Origin: Asticcacaulis sp. ZE23SCel15
GTDB lineage: Bacteria > Pseudomonadota > Alphaproteobacteria > Caulobacterales > Caulobacteraceae
Direction: 5' to 3'
Assembly (NCBI RefSeq): GCF_030505395.1
Contig: NZ_CP130044.1
Coordinates: forward strand, 2,155,001 to 2,219,000
Length of the DNA stretch: 64,000 bases
Of the stretch, positions 34,903 to 43,723 are shown one piece after another. Below the pieces are notes generated by a model. That model did not search any database and had not been told where the DNA came from. It saw only the letters and a list, made by a program, of their open reading frames with translations. A program made the translations under genes and the position numbers. How positions within the stretch are numbered: the stretch's first letter is position 1; every line of letters begins with the position of its first letter.

Positions 34903-35034
34903 ATGGCCAAGGGACAAAAAAAGAGCAACAAGGAAGTCCGCAAACCCAAGGCCGCCAAGGTCAAGGTTGAGACGGTATCCGCAGGCTTCAGCAAGGGCCA
35001 GCAAGCGACCCTGCTGAACATTAAAAAAGACTAG
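34903..35034 (+). CDS. Small basic protein (43 aa), conserved type
   Basis: MAKGQKKSNKEVRKPKAAK opens a lysine-rich 43-residue protein. A strong ribosome-binding site AAGGAGA lies seven bases or so upstream of the ATG. Very similar short proteins (MAKGQ.xSNKExKKPK) are widespread in alphaproteobacteria as unnamed genes, in my recollection. The charge suggests nucleic-acid or ribosome binding, which is only inference. It precedes gatB on the same strand by 78 bp. Confidence 0.78.
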   Translation: MAKGQKKSNKEVRKPKAAKVKVETVSAGFSKGQQATLLNIKKD

Positions 35035-35112
35035 TGTGCCTTGATCTGATGCCTGCGTAATTTTTAACAAACCGGCTTGGCCTTGGGATTTGGTTTCGGC
35101 TATAGAGTTTGG

Positions 35113-36618
35113 ATGAGCACAGAATCCAACACCAAAACCATTCAGGGCCGCACTGGCTCTTGGGAACTTGTCATCGGGCTTGAAATCCATGCGCAGGTGG
35201 CCTCAAACTCAAAGCTGTTTTCGGGCGCGGCCGTAGGCTTTGGCGCCGGACCGAACGAGCAGGTCTCACTGGTGGACGCCGGTTTCCCCGGCATGTTGCC
35301 GGTGCTCAACAAATACTGCGTCGAGCAGGCGGTGAAGACCGGCCTTGGCCTCAAGGCGCAGATCAACGCCCACTCGCGCTTTGACCGTAAGAACTATTTC
35401 TATCCAGATCTGCCGCAGGGCTATCAGATCAGCCAGTTGTTCTTCCCCATTGTCGGGGAAGGCGAAGTGCTGATTGACCTCAGCGACGGCTCTCAAAAGA
35501 CCGTGCGCATTGAGCGCCTGCACCTTGAGCAGGACGCCGGTAAGTCGATCCACGACCTTGATCCGAATGCAACCTATGTTGATCTGAACCGCGCCGGCAC
35601 CGCCTTGATGGAAATCGTCAGTAAGCCCGATATCCGCTCGGCCGAAGAGGCGGTGGCTTATTTCAAAAAGATCCGTACCATCCTTGTGTACCTCGGCACC
35701 TCCGATGGTGACATGGAAAAGGGTAATATGCGCGCTGACGTCAATGTGTCGGTCTGTAAGGCCGGGGCCTATGAGCGCTTCCGCGAGACCGGCGATTTCA
35801 AGCAACTGGGCACGCGCTGCGAGATCAAGAACGTCAATTCGTTCCGCTTCATGCAGCAGGCGATTGAATATGAGGCCCGCCGCCAGATCGAAATCATCGA
35901 GGACGGCGGCAAGGTCGATCAGGAAACCCGCCTGTTTGATTCGGTCAAGGTTGAGACGCGGTCTTTGCGATCCAAGGAAGAAGCGCATGATTACCGCTAC
36001 TTCCCCGATCCCGACCTGCTGCCGCTTGAGCTTGAGCTGGCCTGGATCGAAGACATCAAGAAATCCCTGCCCGAACTGCCGGACGATAAGCGTCAGCGGT
36101 TGGTCAGCCAGTACGGCCTGAGCGTCTATGACGCGACCGTGCTGATCACCGAGCAGGCGCGCGCCGACTATTTTGAGGCTGCGGCAAAAGGTCGTGACGC
36201 CAAGCTGGTCGCCAACTGGGTGACCAACGAACTTCTGGCGCGGTTGTCGAAAGACGGCCACGAGATTACAGACAGCCCGCTGCCGCCGGCGCACATTGCG
36301 GGACTGGTCGAACTGATCGAGACCAATGTCATCTCAAGCAAGATCGCCAAGACCGTGTTTGAGCACATGTGGGACGCCAAGGGGACGATAACCCCGGCTG
36401 AGATCGTTGAAAAACATGGGTTGAAGCAGGTTACTGACACCGGCGCGATTGAAAAAGCCATTGACGATATTATCGCCGCCAACCCAGATAAGGCTGCGGA
36501 AGTCGCCACCAAGCCGCAGGCCATCGGCTGGTTCGTCGGTCAGGTCATGAAGGCGACCGGCGGCAAGGCTAACCCCGCTGCGGTCAATGAGATACTCAAA
36601 GCCAAGCTGGGGGTGTAA
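35113..36618 (+). CDS. gatB: Aspartyl/glutamyl-tRNA amidotransferase subunit B
   Basis: A 501-residue GatB, the kinase-like subunit of GatCAB. This complex turns Glu-tRNA(Gln) and Asp-tRNA(Asn) into their amidated forms. Signatures are [13 protein letters not shown] near the start, [47 protein letters not shown] and the tail domain [17 protein letters not shown]. The start at 35113 is preferred over the longer frame because homology begins just after it. gatA and gatC are not in the window. Confidence 0.97.
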   Translation: MSTESNTKTIQGRTGSWELVIGLEIHAQVASNSKLFSGAAVGFGAGPNEQVSLVDAGFPGMLPVLNKYCVEQAVKTGLGLKAQINAHSRFDRKNYFYPDLPQGYQISQLFFPIVGEGEVLIDLSDGSQKTVRIERLHLEQDAGKSIHDLDPNATYVDLNRAGTALMEIVSKPDIRSAEEAVAYFKKIRTILVYLGTSDGDMEKGNMRADVNVSVCKAGAYERFRETGDFKQLGTRCEIKNVNSFRFMQQAIEYEARRQIEIIEDGGKVDQETRLFDSVKVETRSLRSKEEAHDYRYFPDPDLLPLELELAWIEDIKKSLPELPDDKRQRLVSQYGLSVYDATVLITEQARADYFEAAAKGRDAKLVANWVTNELLARLSKDGHEITDSPLPPAHIAGLVELIETNVISSKIAKTVFEHMWDAKGTITPAEIVEKHGLKQVTDTGAIEKAIDDIIAANPDKAAEVATKPQAIGWFVGQVMKATGGKANPAAVNEILKAKLGV

Positions 36619-36620
36619 AC

Positions 36621-36660
36621 AAAAAAAGCCGCTGTCCATCAAAGACAGCGGCTTTTTCTT
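36621..36660. terminator. Bidirectional terminator between gatB and an outer-membrane protein gene
   Basis: AAAAAGCCGCTGTC and GACAGCGGCTTTTT pair around a 7-nt loop. It serves both convergent genes. Confidence 0.92.
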
Positions 36661-36673
36661 AGTCACAACACGC

Positions 36674-37525
36674 TTAGAATACGGCGCGCAGCTTAATGCT
36701 GACCGGATAGGTGACGCGCTTGCCTTCTTCGTTGATAGAGGCGAGGCCCAGGCCGCCAATGGCGCTGTCATTGCCATCAAGGTCGCCGTAGTAACGCACG
36801 CCGGTCTCGGCCGACACCGATACCGTTTCCGACAAGGCGTATGACACACCGACATCAAGCCCGGCGGTCAGGATGGTCGTCTCATCATAGAACGGCACGT
36901 TTTGCAGCGACTGATTGATGGTCAGGTCAGGGATGGTAAAGCTGGCGTCAATGGCGTCAATCTTTGAGGCCCCGACGCGGCCAGCGATATAGGGCTGGAA
37001 CGTGCCGCCCTCGTTGAACCATTGGCGCAGGCCGACCGAGACGCCCATGCCTTTGTATTCGCCAAAGCGGCCATAGACCGGCACTTCGGCGACGGTGGTG
37101 GTGCCATTGACAACAGCCGCCGTGCCAACCTGAACCGAGCCTTCGTCGGCCTTGGCGTAATCAAAGCTGCCGAACACTTCGCGACCGCCGCCGAGGCCAT
37201 AGGTGCCCTCAAGGTTAAACGTCATGGCGTTGTCATAGATATCGTCAAAACCGCGCGATTGAATACGCAACTGACCGGCATTGCCCGTGGCCGTGATCGC
37301 ACCGGGCAGGGCGGGCGCGCCGGGATCGCGCAGGGAGGCGATGACGCTGAGCGGAATTTCGCCGGTAGTTGCCCCGCCGTGGACATCGCCGGAGGTGGAC
37401 AGTTCCGAACCGACGCTGCCGGAAACGGCCCAACGCCCGGCATCGACGGCCTGAGCGGAGGCGGTGGCGACAAGGGCTGCGGAGGATAGCAAGACTAAGG
37501 CGCTTAGGCCTGAACGATATTTCAT
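36674..37525 (-). CDS. Outer-membrane beta-barrel protein (OmpA/porin-like)
   Basis: A 283-residue secreted protein with a signal peptide (LSALVLLSSAALVATASAQA). The rest is rich in alternating hydrophobic strands with glycine turns (NLEGTYGLGGGREVFGSFDYA; GVSVGLRQWFNEGG; TVSVSAETGVRYYGDLDG) and ends in phenylalanine (SIKLRAVF), typical of barrel proteins recognised by BamA. The specific function is unknown. Confidence 0.85.
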   Translation of the reverse strand: MKYRSGLSALVLLSSAALVATASAQAVDAGRWAVSGSVGSELSTSGDVHGGATTGEIPLSVIASLRDPGAPALPGAITATGNAGQLRIQSRGFDDIYDNAMTFNLEGTYGLGGGREVFGSFDYAKADEGSVQVGTAAVVNGTTTVAEVPVYGRFGEYKGMGVSVGLRQWFNEGGTFQPYIAGRVGASKIDAIDASFTIPDLTINQSLQNVPFYDETTILTAGLDVGVSYALSETVSVSAETGVRYYGDLDGNDSAIGGLGLASINEEGKRVTYPVSIKLRAVF

Positions 37526-37624
37526 GGAGGCACCTGTAGATCAAAGTTAAGGTTAAGCATTTTTGTAAATGCGGCCTGTTTACGCCTGATCCGCGAGTTT
37601 GGATTTTAAGCCCTTCACACGAAA

Positions 37625-37655
37625 AAAGGCCCCCTCCGTTACGGAAGGGGCCTTA
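37625..37655 (-). terminator. Terminator of the 37678 gene
   Basis: AAGGCCCCCTCC and GGAAGGGGCCTT pair around a 5-nt loop. On the minus strand it is followed by a TTTTTTC tract. Confidence 0.85.
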
Positions 37656-37677
37656 AAAGGTACTATTTTAAAGTGGC

Positions 37678-38064
37678 TTACATGCCGCCGTCAGTTTTGG
37701 GTTCCGTCGGCATTGGTGCTTGAGCTTCAGGCTCTGCGGGCAGAGGCGTCGGGGCCGGGGCGGCACTAGGGTCGCTCATATTATGATCCGGAGTTTCCGG
37801 GTTCATGGTATCAGGGGCCGGAACGCTGGTGGCCGTGCTGGCAGGCACTGAGCCTTCGGTGGCTTCGGGGGCGGCAAGGCCGGTCGGGCCCGCGGCGACG
37901 GTCGCCATAGCGGTGGCCTTGGCCTGAGCGTTCAGGGCGGCGGTGCCTTCGTTCTGAGTGGCGTTATCCTGAGCGGCGGTGGGCTCAGCCGTTTGGGCCA
38001 TAGCGAGTGGAGCCGCGAGTGCGCCGAACATAGCGGCGGTAATCATAAGGTTACGAGCATTCAT
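37678..38064 (-). CDS. Secreted Ala/Pro/Thr-rich protein, unknown
   Basis: A 128-residue protein with a signal peptide (LMITAAMFGALAAPLAMAQ). The mature part is low-complexity, rich in alanine, threonine and proline, without cysteines or recognisable domains (AEPTAAQDNATQNEGTAAL; PAPTPLPAEPEAQAPMPTEP). It may be an intrinsically disordered envelope protein. It has its own terminator downstream. Confidence 0.75.
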   Translation of the reverse strand: MNARNLMITAAMFGALAAPLAMAQTAEPTAAQDNATQNEGTAALNAQAKATAMATVAAGPTGLAAPEATEGSVPASTATSVPAPDTMNPETPDHNMSDPSAAPAPTPLPAEPEAQAPMPTEPKTDGGM

Positions 38065-38242
38065 AGATATCTCCTTTGTGTGTAAATATTACGGATGCGT
38101 TGCCGTTTGACCTTAATATCAGGCATGTAAAATATCGATCTGTTGTTCGGCCTTAATAGTATGAATGTGAAATGCGTTCGTGATTTATGCGAATGCTTTA
38201 ATCTGTAAATAAAAATCGGATGACATGTTAACCGGAGGCATA

Positions 38243-38275
38243 AAAAAGGCCCCCGCAATGTGCGGGAGCCTCAAG
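38243..38275 (-). terminator. Terminator of the RcnB-like gene
   Basis: On the minus strand GGCTCCCGCA and TGCGGGGGCC pair around CAT, followed by TTTTTTA. Confidence 0.85.
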
Positions 38276-38309
38276 TTTAGGGCCATGACCTGCCCATTGG
38301 ATCGGGTGA

Positions 38310-39191
38310 TCAGAATATGTCGAAAAACACGTCCAGGATCACACCGGTAGCGATGGCGACCAGAATGATGTCGCTGCCGCTATAGACATATTCGTAGCCG
38401 TAAGGGGCTGCGGGCAGATCGTAATAGTACGGATCATGGACCCGGTAGCTGTAGTAGTAGCTCGGCAGGCGCTGACCCCGGTTCCAGCGATGGCCGTAAT
38501 ACTGAGCGGGCGGGCGGTAGTAGCCATAGCCCGGTGCGTAGTAATAGCCACGCCTTACGCCCTGATAGTCGCGCCAGTCGCGATCATTGCGGTAGGTGGG
38601 ACGGCGATAGCTCGACCAGTTGTGGTTACGGGTCCATTGCTGTTGGCGCGCGTAATCCCTGCGGTCGTCACGGCGGTCAGCGCGGTAGTCTCCGCGATCA
38701 TCGCGGCGATCCTGGCGATAGTCGGGACGGCTTGGGGTCGGGTCGCGACGATAATCCTGACGGTCGTCGCGACGTTCCTGACGGAAATCCTGCCGGTCAT
38801 CGCGGCGCTCTTGCCTGAAATCCTGACGGTTATCCTGACGTTGTGCCTGCGGGATCTGCGGACGCAAAGGTTGGGTGCCGGGGCGGCCTTGCGGGCGTTC
38901 CTGAATTTGGGGGCGTTGCTGTGGCTGGCGATTTTCAGTTTGACGGTTTTCAGTGCGTTGGCCGCGGTTTTCCTGACGCTGTTGCGGACGCGCCTCGCGG
39001 CGGTTATCGCGATCATCATCGTGATCGGGGCTGCGCTGGGCGACGGTGACCGGCGCCTGACGGTTTTGATTGCGGCGCACTTCCTGTTGCTGGCGCTCGG
39101 ACGGGCCTATGGCGGAACCGGCCAGCGCGTCGGCGGCAAAGCCCACCCCCATCAGGAAGGCAAACGCAGCGGCGGTTTTGCGGGTCTTCAT
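38310..39191 (-). CDS. RcnB-family periplasmic protein with an Arg/Asp/Gln repeat region
   Basis: About 293 residues with a signal peptide (TAAAFAFLMGVGFAADALA). The central 150 residues are a tandem low-complexity tract of the type RQDFRQERRDDRQDYR. The C-terminal part matches the RcnB domain (RWNRGQRLPSYYY, HDPYYYDLPAAPYGYEYV, then a hydrophobic SGSDIILVAIATGVI). RcnB in enterics influences nickel/cobalt efflux, but many alphaproteobacterial relatives have no known role. The start at 39191 is chosen over 39206 because a regular signal peptide follows. Confidence 0.85.
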   Translation of the reverse strand: MKTRKTAAAFAFLMGVGFAADALAGSAIGPSERQQQEVRRNQNRQAPVTVAQRSPDHDDDRDNRREARPQQRQENRGQRTENRQTENRQPQQRPQIQERPQGRPGTQPLRPQIPQAQRQDNRQDFRQERRDDRQDFRQERRDDRQDYRRDPTPSRPDYRQDRRDDRGDYRADRRDDRRDYARQQQWTRNHNWSSYRRPTYRNDRDWRDYQGVRRGYYYAPGYGYYRPPAQYYGHRWNRGQRLPSYYYSYRVHDPYYYDLPAAPYGYEYVYSGSDIILVAIATGVILDVFFDIF

Positions 39192-39419
39192 AACAAAAGT
39201 CCTCACTCACTACGGGGTTAAAAAGGGAGCCGTGTCAGCGCGATTGCGGGTTCGGGCCTTTTAAACCAATTCTGCGGAAATATTTTTCCGGATTGAGCCC
39301 ACTATGGCAGGGCGTGGCTGAATGGAACCTGAACGGTTTCGTCAGTATTATATTTCGCGCGCGCAAGCTGAATTGCGGATGAAACCTTTGGGGTGGCGTT
39401 GGTGGTTGCTTTGGTTTGT

Positions 39420-39610
39420 TGGGAAATTCAATGTTTATTTGCATGTGTTAACAAGATTAATATGAATTATTAACGATAATTTCTGGTATATTTACGAATA
39501 TATCTAATTTTATATTTTAAAATTTTGTAATTTTTAATGATTATGTATTTAATTGTAAATGAATTTATTAAAATTAACTTTGTTTTTACATAAAATATTT
39601 GCTCAAAAAT
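39420..39610. other. Extremely AT-rich intergenic segment
   Basis: About 190 bp are overwhelmingly A/T with runs such as TTTTATATTTTAAAATTTTG, in strong contrast to the GC-rich genes on both sides. No ORF is supported. It lies upstream of the Sel1-like gene. It may be a binding region for AT-preferring proteins (GapR- or MucR-like), or a foreign scrap. Confidence 0.6.
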
Positions 39611-39697
39611 GCGCCATTAACCTTAACTTCACTTGCGAATGGAAAACTAAGATTATCAACAGCAAGGGAACGCGCAAAATGCGCGGGTTTAAGTTCA

Positions 39698-39985
39698 ATG
39701 ACGATCGCAGCTAATGAAATGGCTCCACTGCCTCTGCCAACCCCGGATATGGGGTCTGACGACCTGATGCGTCTGGGCATGATGTATTCCACCGGTTCCG
39801 GCGGCGCGCCGGTTGATCTGGTGTCGGCGCACATGATGTTCAATCTGGCGGCCATGCGCGGCAGCCTGGAAGCCAGCGTCTATCGCCGGGAACTGTCCAA
39901 AGAAATGGAACGCGAAGATGTGGCTGAAGCCCAGCGCTGCGCCCGTCAGTGGCTGGATCAGGGCCGTATTGGTTTAGTCGCCTAA
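39698..39985 (+). CDS. Small Sel1-repeat-like protein
   Basis: About 95 residues from ATG 39698. The SDDLMRLGMMYSTGSGGAPVDLVSAHMMFNLAAMRGSLEAS segment matches one Sel1-type helical repeat, a protein-interaction module. No signal peptide is seen. The open frame extends up to 39599, but the extra codons lie at the AT-rich boundary and look non-coding. It converges on chrA. Confidence 0.75.
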   Translation: MTIAANEMAPLPLPTPDMGSDDLMRLGMMYSTGSGGAPVDLVSAHMMFNLAAMRGSLEASVYRRELSKEMEREDVAEAQRCARQWLDQGRIGLVA

Positions 39986-39996
39986 AAAAACTCCGC

Positions 39997-41184
39997 CTAA
40001 ATCGGCAAGAGTTCGCCCGCCACGCACACGGCTATGATTGCGCCCACCACCATGAGGGGCGGCGTCTTAAGCCGTTCCAAAGCGATGAAACCCGCGACCG
40101 CGATCAGCGCATCGCGTGGACTTAGGATCGCTGAGGTGCCGACGGGACTATAGAGGGCGGCGGCCAATATGCCGACCACGCCGGCATTGATCCCCATCAG
40201 GGCGGTTTGGGCCGCCGGATGAGATCTAATCCACGCCCAAAGCGGCGCACCGGCTATGGCCAGCAGCAGTCCGGGCAGGGACAGCGCAATCAACGCGCTA
40301 AAAGCCCATAATGGTGCAGCGCCCGCAGGCGCAGACATCGCCCCCAGATAGGCGGCCAGCGTAAACAGCGGCCCCGGCACAGCTTGAGCGCCGCCATATC
40401 CGGCCAGAAAATCAGCGTCGCTGATCAGGCCATTGGCCACCATTGGCTCATGCAGCAGCGGCAGCACCACATGCCCGCCGCCGAACACCAGAGCCCCGGC
40501 GCGGTAGTGAATATCAATCAGGCTGATCAGCCGGTCATGGCCCGCCACCAGCGGCAATCCCACCATAAATATTGCAAATGCCCCAAGTGCTATCAAGCCG
40601 GTGTTGCGGCTTATAGGCAGGCTAAGGCCCGTGGCGGCGACCTCAGTAGCGCGGCAAAGTATAAGGCCCGCAATGGCCGCCACAGCAATAGCGCTGACCT
40701 GCGCCCACACGCCACCTATCATAACCACGCCAAGCCCGCACACGGCGGCGATCAGCAGGCGCTGAACGTCGGGGCACAGTTTGCGGCCCATGCTCCAGAC
40801 GGCCTGAGCGACCACGCATACGGCGACCAGTTTCAGGGCGTGAAAGATCGGTTCGGCTAACTCACCGTTCATATGCGGGGCGGCGACGGCCAGGGCATAC
40901 ATCAATAGTGCTGACGGCAGGGTAAAGCCTATCCATGACAGGACTGCCCCCAAGGCGCCCGCCCGCTGCCAGCCGATCAGAAAATTGGCCTGAGAACTGG
41001 CGGGGCCGGGGAGCAACTGACACAGGGCGACAATCTCGCCGTAAGCCTGCGGCGTCAGCCAGTTGAGCCTACGCACATAGGTGTTTTCAAAATAACCCAG
41101 ATGGGCAATTGGCCCGCCGAACGACGTCAACCCCAACCGCAGAGACACTGAAAACGTCTCCCAAAGGCGGGCGGGTTTGGGCAT
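39997..41184 (-). CDS. chrA: Chromate transporter ChrA (CHR family, two-domain)
   Basis: A 395-residue membrane protein with two homologous CHR halves. The first has SFGGPIAHLGYF and CQLLPGPASSQANFLIGW. The second has FGGGHVVLPLL and AGYGGAQAVPGPLFTLAAYLG. Family members export chromate, driven by membrane potential, though many genomic copies have untested substrates. No chrB regulator is visible. It stands alone, with a palindromic repeat upstream. Confidence 0.93.
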   Translation of the reverse strand: MPKPARLWETFSVSLRLGLTSFGGPIAHLGYFENTYVRRLNWLTPQAYGEIVALCQLLPGPASSQANFLIGWQRAGALGAVLSWIGFTLPSALLMYALAVAAPHMNGELAEPIFHALKLVAVCVVAQAVWSMGRKLCPDVQRLLIAAVCGLGVVMIGGVWAQVSAIAVAAIAGLILCRATEVAATGLSLPISRNTGLIALGAFAIFMVGLPLVAGHDRLISLIDIHYRAGALVFGGGHVVLPLLHEPMVANGLISDADFLAGYGGAQAVPGPLFTLAAYLGAMSAPAGAAPLWAFSALIALSLPGLLLAIAGAPLWAWIRSHPAAQTALMGINAGVVGILAAALYSPVGTSAILSPRDALIAVAGFIALERLKTPPLMVVGAIIAVCVAGELLPI

Positions 41185-41198
41185 TTCTTTTCCTGTTA

Positions 41199-41248
41199 GG
41201 CGCGCATCTATATCCCAAAACCGCGTAGCACTTTTGGGGATGCGCTAG
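41199..41248 (-). repeat. Palindromic intergenic repeat, copy 3
   Basis: On the minus strand it reads CTAGCGCATCCCCAAAAGTG, loop, GCGGTTTTGGG, and ATGCGCGCC. The TAG is the stop codon of hfsD (41247-41245). The inner arm has G/C exchanges (CCCAAAA/TTTTGGG) that keep the pairing, evidence that the structure is maintained. Confidence 0.75.
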
Positions 41249-41973
41249 TTACTATTATACAGCAGATAGGTCATGATGCCAGACGGGATCAGGTCATTGA
41301 CATGCTGCTGCACCCACACACCCGCTTCGGCAATATTGGAGCGCGGCACAAAGATAATATCATTGCGACGGATGGCAAACAGTTCGCCACCACGCCCGTC
41401 GATGACGTTTTGCAGGTTGATGACCCGCCGCATGGCCTGGCCGCTGGGGCCACGGCGGATGACGACGACTTCCTTGCGGCGCGCCGCAGGGGTGAAGCCA
41501 CCGGCGGCCATGACGGCCTGAAGGGCATCCATATCGCCGGACATATCAATCCAGCCGCCATTCTTGACCTCGCCGCCGACAATCACCCGCATCGGTGTAT
41601 CGGTCGGCAACACATTGACTGTGGGATTGCGCAGATACGGCGCATAGGCTTTGGCGATATCGGCCTCTAGCTGCGGCACGGATTTGTGGGCGGCCATGAC
41701 CTGACCGGCCATAGGTAGCGAAATGCGACCATCCTGGCCCACCACGGCCTGGCGGTTAAGTTCGGGCGCGGAGGGCACCTGAATATCCAGCTTATCGGTC
41801 GGATAAAACGCGTATGCGGCATCGCTGTCCTGCCAGGCGGAAAAGGCGATGGGTTCGGCAAGAGGTTGCGTTTGGCTGCGGTTACTGGCCGGGCCAGTGG
41901 CGCAGGCGTTCAGGGCCGGTGTCGCAGCCAGCAGGGTTAACGCGCCTTTGAGGATGTGCCGACGTAAAAGCAT
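41245..41973 (-). CDS. hfsD: Outer-membrane polysaccharide export protein HfsD (Wza family)
   Basis: A 242-residue secreted protein of the polysaccharide export (Wza/SLBB) family. It has a signal sequence with a lipobox-like TPALNACATG, the PES domain LDIQVPSAPELNRQAVVGQDGRISLPMAG, and an SLBB domain with MRVIVGGEVKNGGWIDMSGD. It would form the outer-membrane channel of holdfast export. It lies divergent from hfsA-hfsB, and the Caulobacter hfsDAB genes encode the same three components. Gene assignment rests on family and order. Confidence 0.82.
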   Translation of the reverse strand: MLLRRHILKGALTLLAATPALNACATGPASNRSQTQPLAEPIAFSAWQDSDAAYAFYPTDKLDIQVPSAPELNRQAVVGQDGRISLPMAGQVMAAHKSVPQLEADIAKAYAPYLRNPTVNVLPTDTPMRVIVGGEVKNGGWIDMSGDMDALQAVMAAGGFTPAARRKEVVVIRRGPSGQAMRRVINLQNVIDGRGGELFAIRRNDIIFVPRSNIAEAGVWVQQHVNDLIPSGIMTYLLYNSN

Positions 41974-42131
41974 AAAAAGCGCCCGAATAAACTAAAATGA
42001 ATCAAAAGTTCATAGGTATTAACAATCTTTAGAAATAGGTAAGGTTTGGTTAATGGCTTGCCGCCAAACTTCACCTAAAGCCTAAAGTGCGACCAAGGTT
42101 TGAGTTGTCGGGGCGAGCTAAGAACAGGCAA

Positions 42132-43658
42132 ATGGTGGCAGATACCGGCAACAGGGCAGGGCGGACAGGGGCGGCCAAAACCGTCGATAGTCGCCGTGTG
42201 TCCAAAATCCAGTCCCATGCCTTTATGCAATATGATGTCAGCGATATTTTCGCCCTGCTGCGGCGGGAAATCTGGCTGATGCTGATTGTGTTTGCCGTTA
42301 TTTTCGGCGCGGGTGCGTTTGTCGCTCTGCGCATGAACCAGACCTATACGGCAGGCGCTTCGCTGCTGATGAAGGTCGGCGAAGATTACGCCTATGTGCC
42401 GCGCACCGGCGATCCTTCGCGTGGCACGATTGCCACCATCGACGAAGTGGTGCAGTCCGAAGTCGAAATCCTCAATTCCAACGGCCTTAAACGCCGGGTG
42501 ATCGAAAAACTGGGTTACGGCGCGATTATCCCTGACCTGCCGACGGGCTGGGTGCCGCGTAACGAGGCCGACAAGCTTGAGGCCGACAAACAGGCCATGA
42601 AAATTTTGTACGGCGGCTTTGAGACCGGCACGACGCCGCAGATCAATGTGGTACGCTTAAGCTTCAAGCACGAAAACCCCAATAGTGCCGCCCTGATCCT
42701 CAACACCATGATCGACGAATATGTCAGCTATCGCCAGCAGGTGTTTTCGGATGTCACCGCGCCGGTGCTGGCCGAACAGAAAAACGCTTTTGATCGTAGG
42801 CTGCATAGCGCCGATGTGGCGTTTGAAAACTTCCTGACCCAAAACGGCGTCGGTGATTTTCAGGCGGCCAAGGCAACCTATGCCAAGCTGCATGAAACCG
42901 TGCTGGGTCAGCTTTATGATGCGGACTCCCGCATCGCAGAAGGTAATGCCCGCCTGTCGGCGCTGAATGCGCGGGTGCAGCGTCTGGCGCCGGAAATCAG
43001 CCTGTCGCGTGATCTCGATCTGTCTATTCCGTCAAAGCTTCTGGCGCTCAAGGCCCAGCGCGAGGACCTGCTGGCCCGTTATCAACCGTCGGCGCCGCCG
43101 GTCAGGGATATCGAGGCCCAGATCGCCCAGTACGAGCAGATGATGGCCTCTGGCCGCGGGGTGGGGGAGCGCGAGCACCGGCTTGGGATCAATCCGATCT
43201 ATCAGGATCTACTGACCGAAAAGCTGCGACTGGAGGCCGAACTGGCGTCGCTCAATGGTCGCCGGTCGCAACTGCAGGCCCAGGTCGATCACGTCAATAT
43301 CAAAATGCAGAGCCTGATGGGGCTGGAAGGCGAATATAACAGCTTGTCGGCTGAGCGTGAGGCCCTGCAAACCAATATCCGCGCCTTCACCAACCGCATT
43401 CAGGATACCGAAGCTGCCGCCGAAATCGCCAAGGTCTCCGAAGAAACCGTGCGGGTGGTTGACCGGGCTGAGCCGCCGCTGACGGGTAAGAGCCTGAAAA
43501 AGCTGGTGCTGATCGGATCGTTTTTGTTTGCCGCCTTTACCGCCCTGTGTGCGGGCTTGGCCATGGCCTATAGCCGCAAGGGGTTTGTCAGTGCGCGCTC
43601 AGCCTCACGGATGCTCGATCTGCCGGTGCTGACCACGGCGGGGGCGAAAAAGGCGTAA
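42132..43658 (+). CDS. hfsA: Chain-length/export protein HfsA (Wzz/GumC family)
   Basis: About 508 residues with two membrane helices (REIWLMLIVFAVIFGAGAFV near the start and LVLIGSFLFAAFTALCAGLA near the end). A periplasmic domain with long coiled coils lies between (about 190-400; LRLEAELASLNGRRSQLQAQ). It lacks a C-terminal kinase domain, which is supplied by the separate hfsB. It should bridge the inner membrane to HfsD. Possible starts are 42087, 42132 and 42225; the family's usual N-terminus fits 42225 (MQYDVSDIFALLRRE). Confidence 0.83.
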   Translation: MVADTGNRAGRTGAAKTVDSRRVSKIQSHAFMQYDVSDIFALLRREIWLMLIVFAVIFGAGAFVALRMNQTYTAGASLLMKVGEDYAYVPRTGDPSRGTIATIDEVVQSEVEILNSNGLKRRVIEKLGYGAIIPDLPTGWVPRNEADKLEADKQAMKILYGGFETGTTPQINVVRLSFKHENPNSAALILNTMIDEYVSYRQQVFSDVTAPVLAEQKNAFDRRLHSADVAFENFLTQNGVGDFQAAKATYAKLHETVLGQLYDADSRIAEGNARLSALNARVQRLAPEISLSRDLDLSIPSKLLALKAQREDLLARYQPSAPPVRDIEAQIAQYEQMMASGRGVGEREHRLGINPIYQDLLTEKLRLEAELASLNGRRSQLQAQVDHVNIKMQSLMGLEGEYNSLSAEREALQTNIRAFTNRIQDTEAAAEIAKVSEETVRVVDRAEPPLTGKSLKKLVLIGSFLFAAFTALCAGLAMAYSRKGFVSARSASRMLDLPVLTTAGAKKA

Positions 43659-43723
43659 AGGCTGGTCTGTCGCCTGTCGCCAAAACCGCCTAGACTTACC
43701 TTTATGTGATTCGTGAAGGGCCT

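Noticed and set aside
35266-36294. Long antisense open frame (342 codons) over gatB
   Set aside because: It mirrors the codon pattern of a clearly coding gatB on the other strand and has no family resemblance.
38640-38880. Tandem short repeats resembling a CRISPR array
   Set aside because: They are in-frame codon repeats of a RRDDRQD-type low-complexity protein region, with no constant repeat-spacer pattern.
38436-39221. Open frame (261 codons, Ala/Val/Ile-rich) opposite the RcnB-like gene
   Set aside because: Its hydrophobic composition comes from the complement of Arg/Asp/Gln repeat codons. The RcnB domain and signal peptide support the minus strand.
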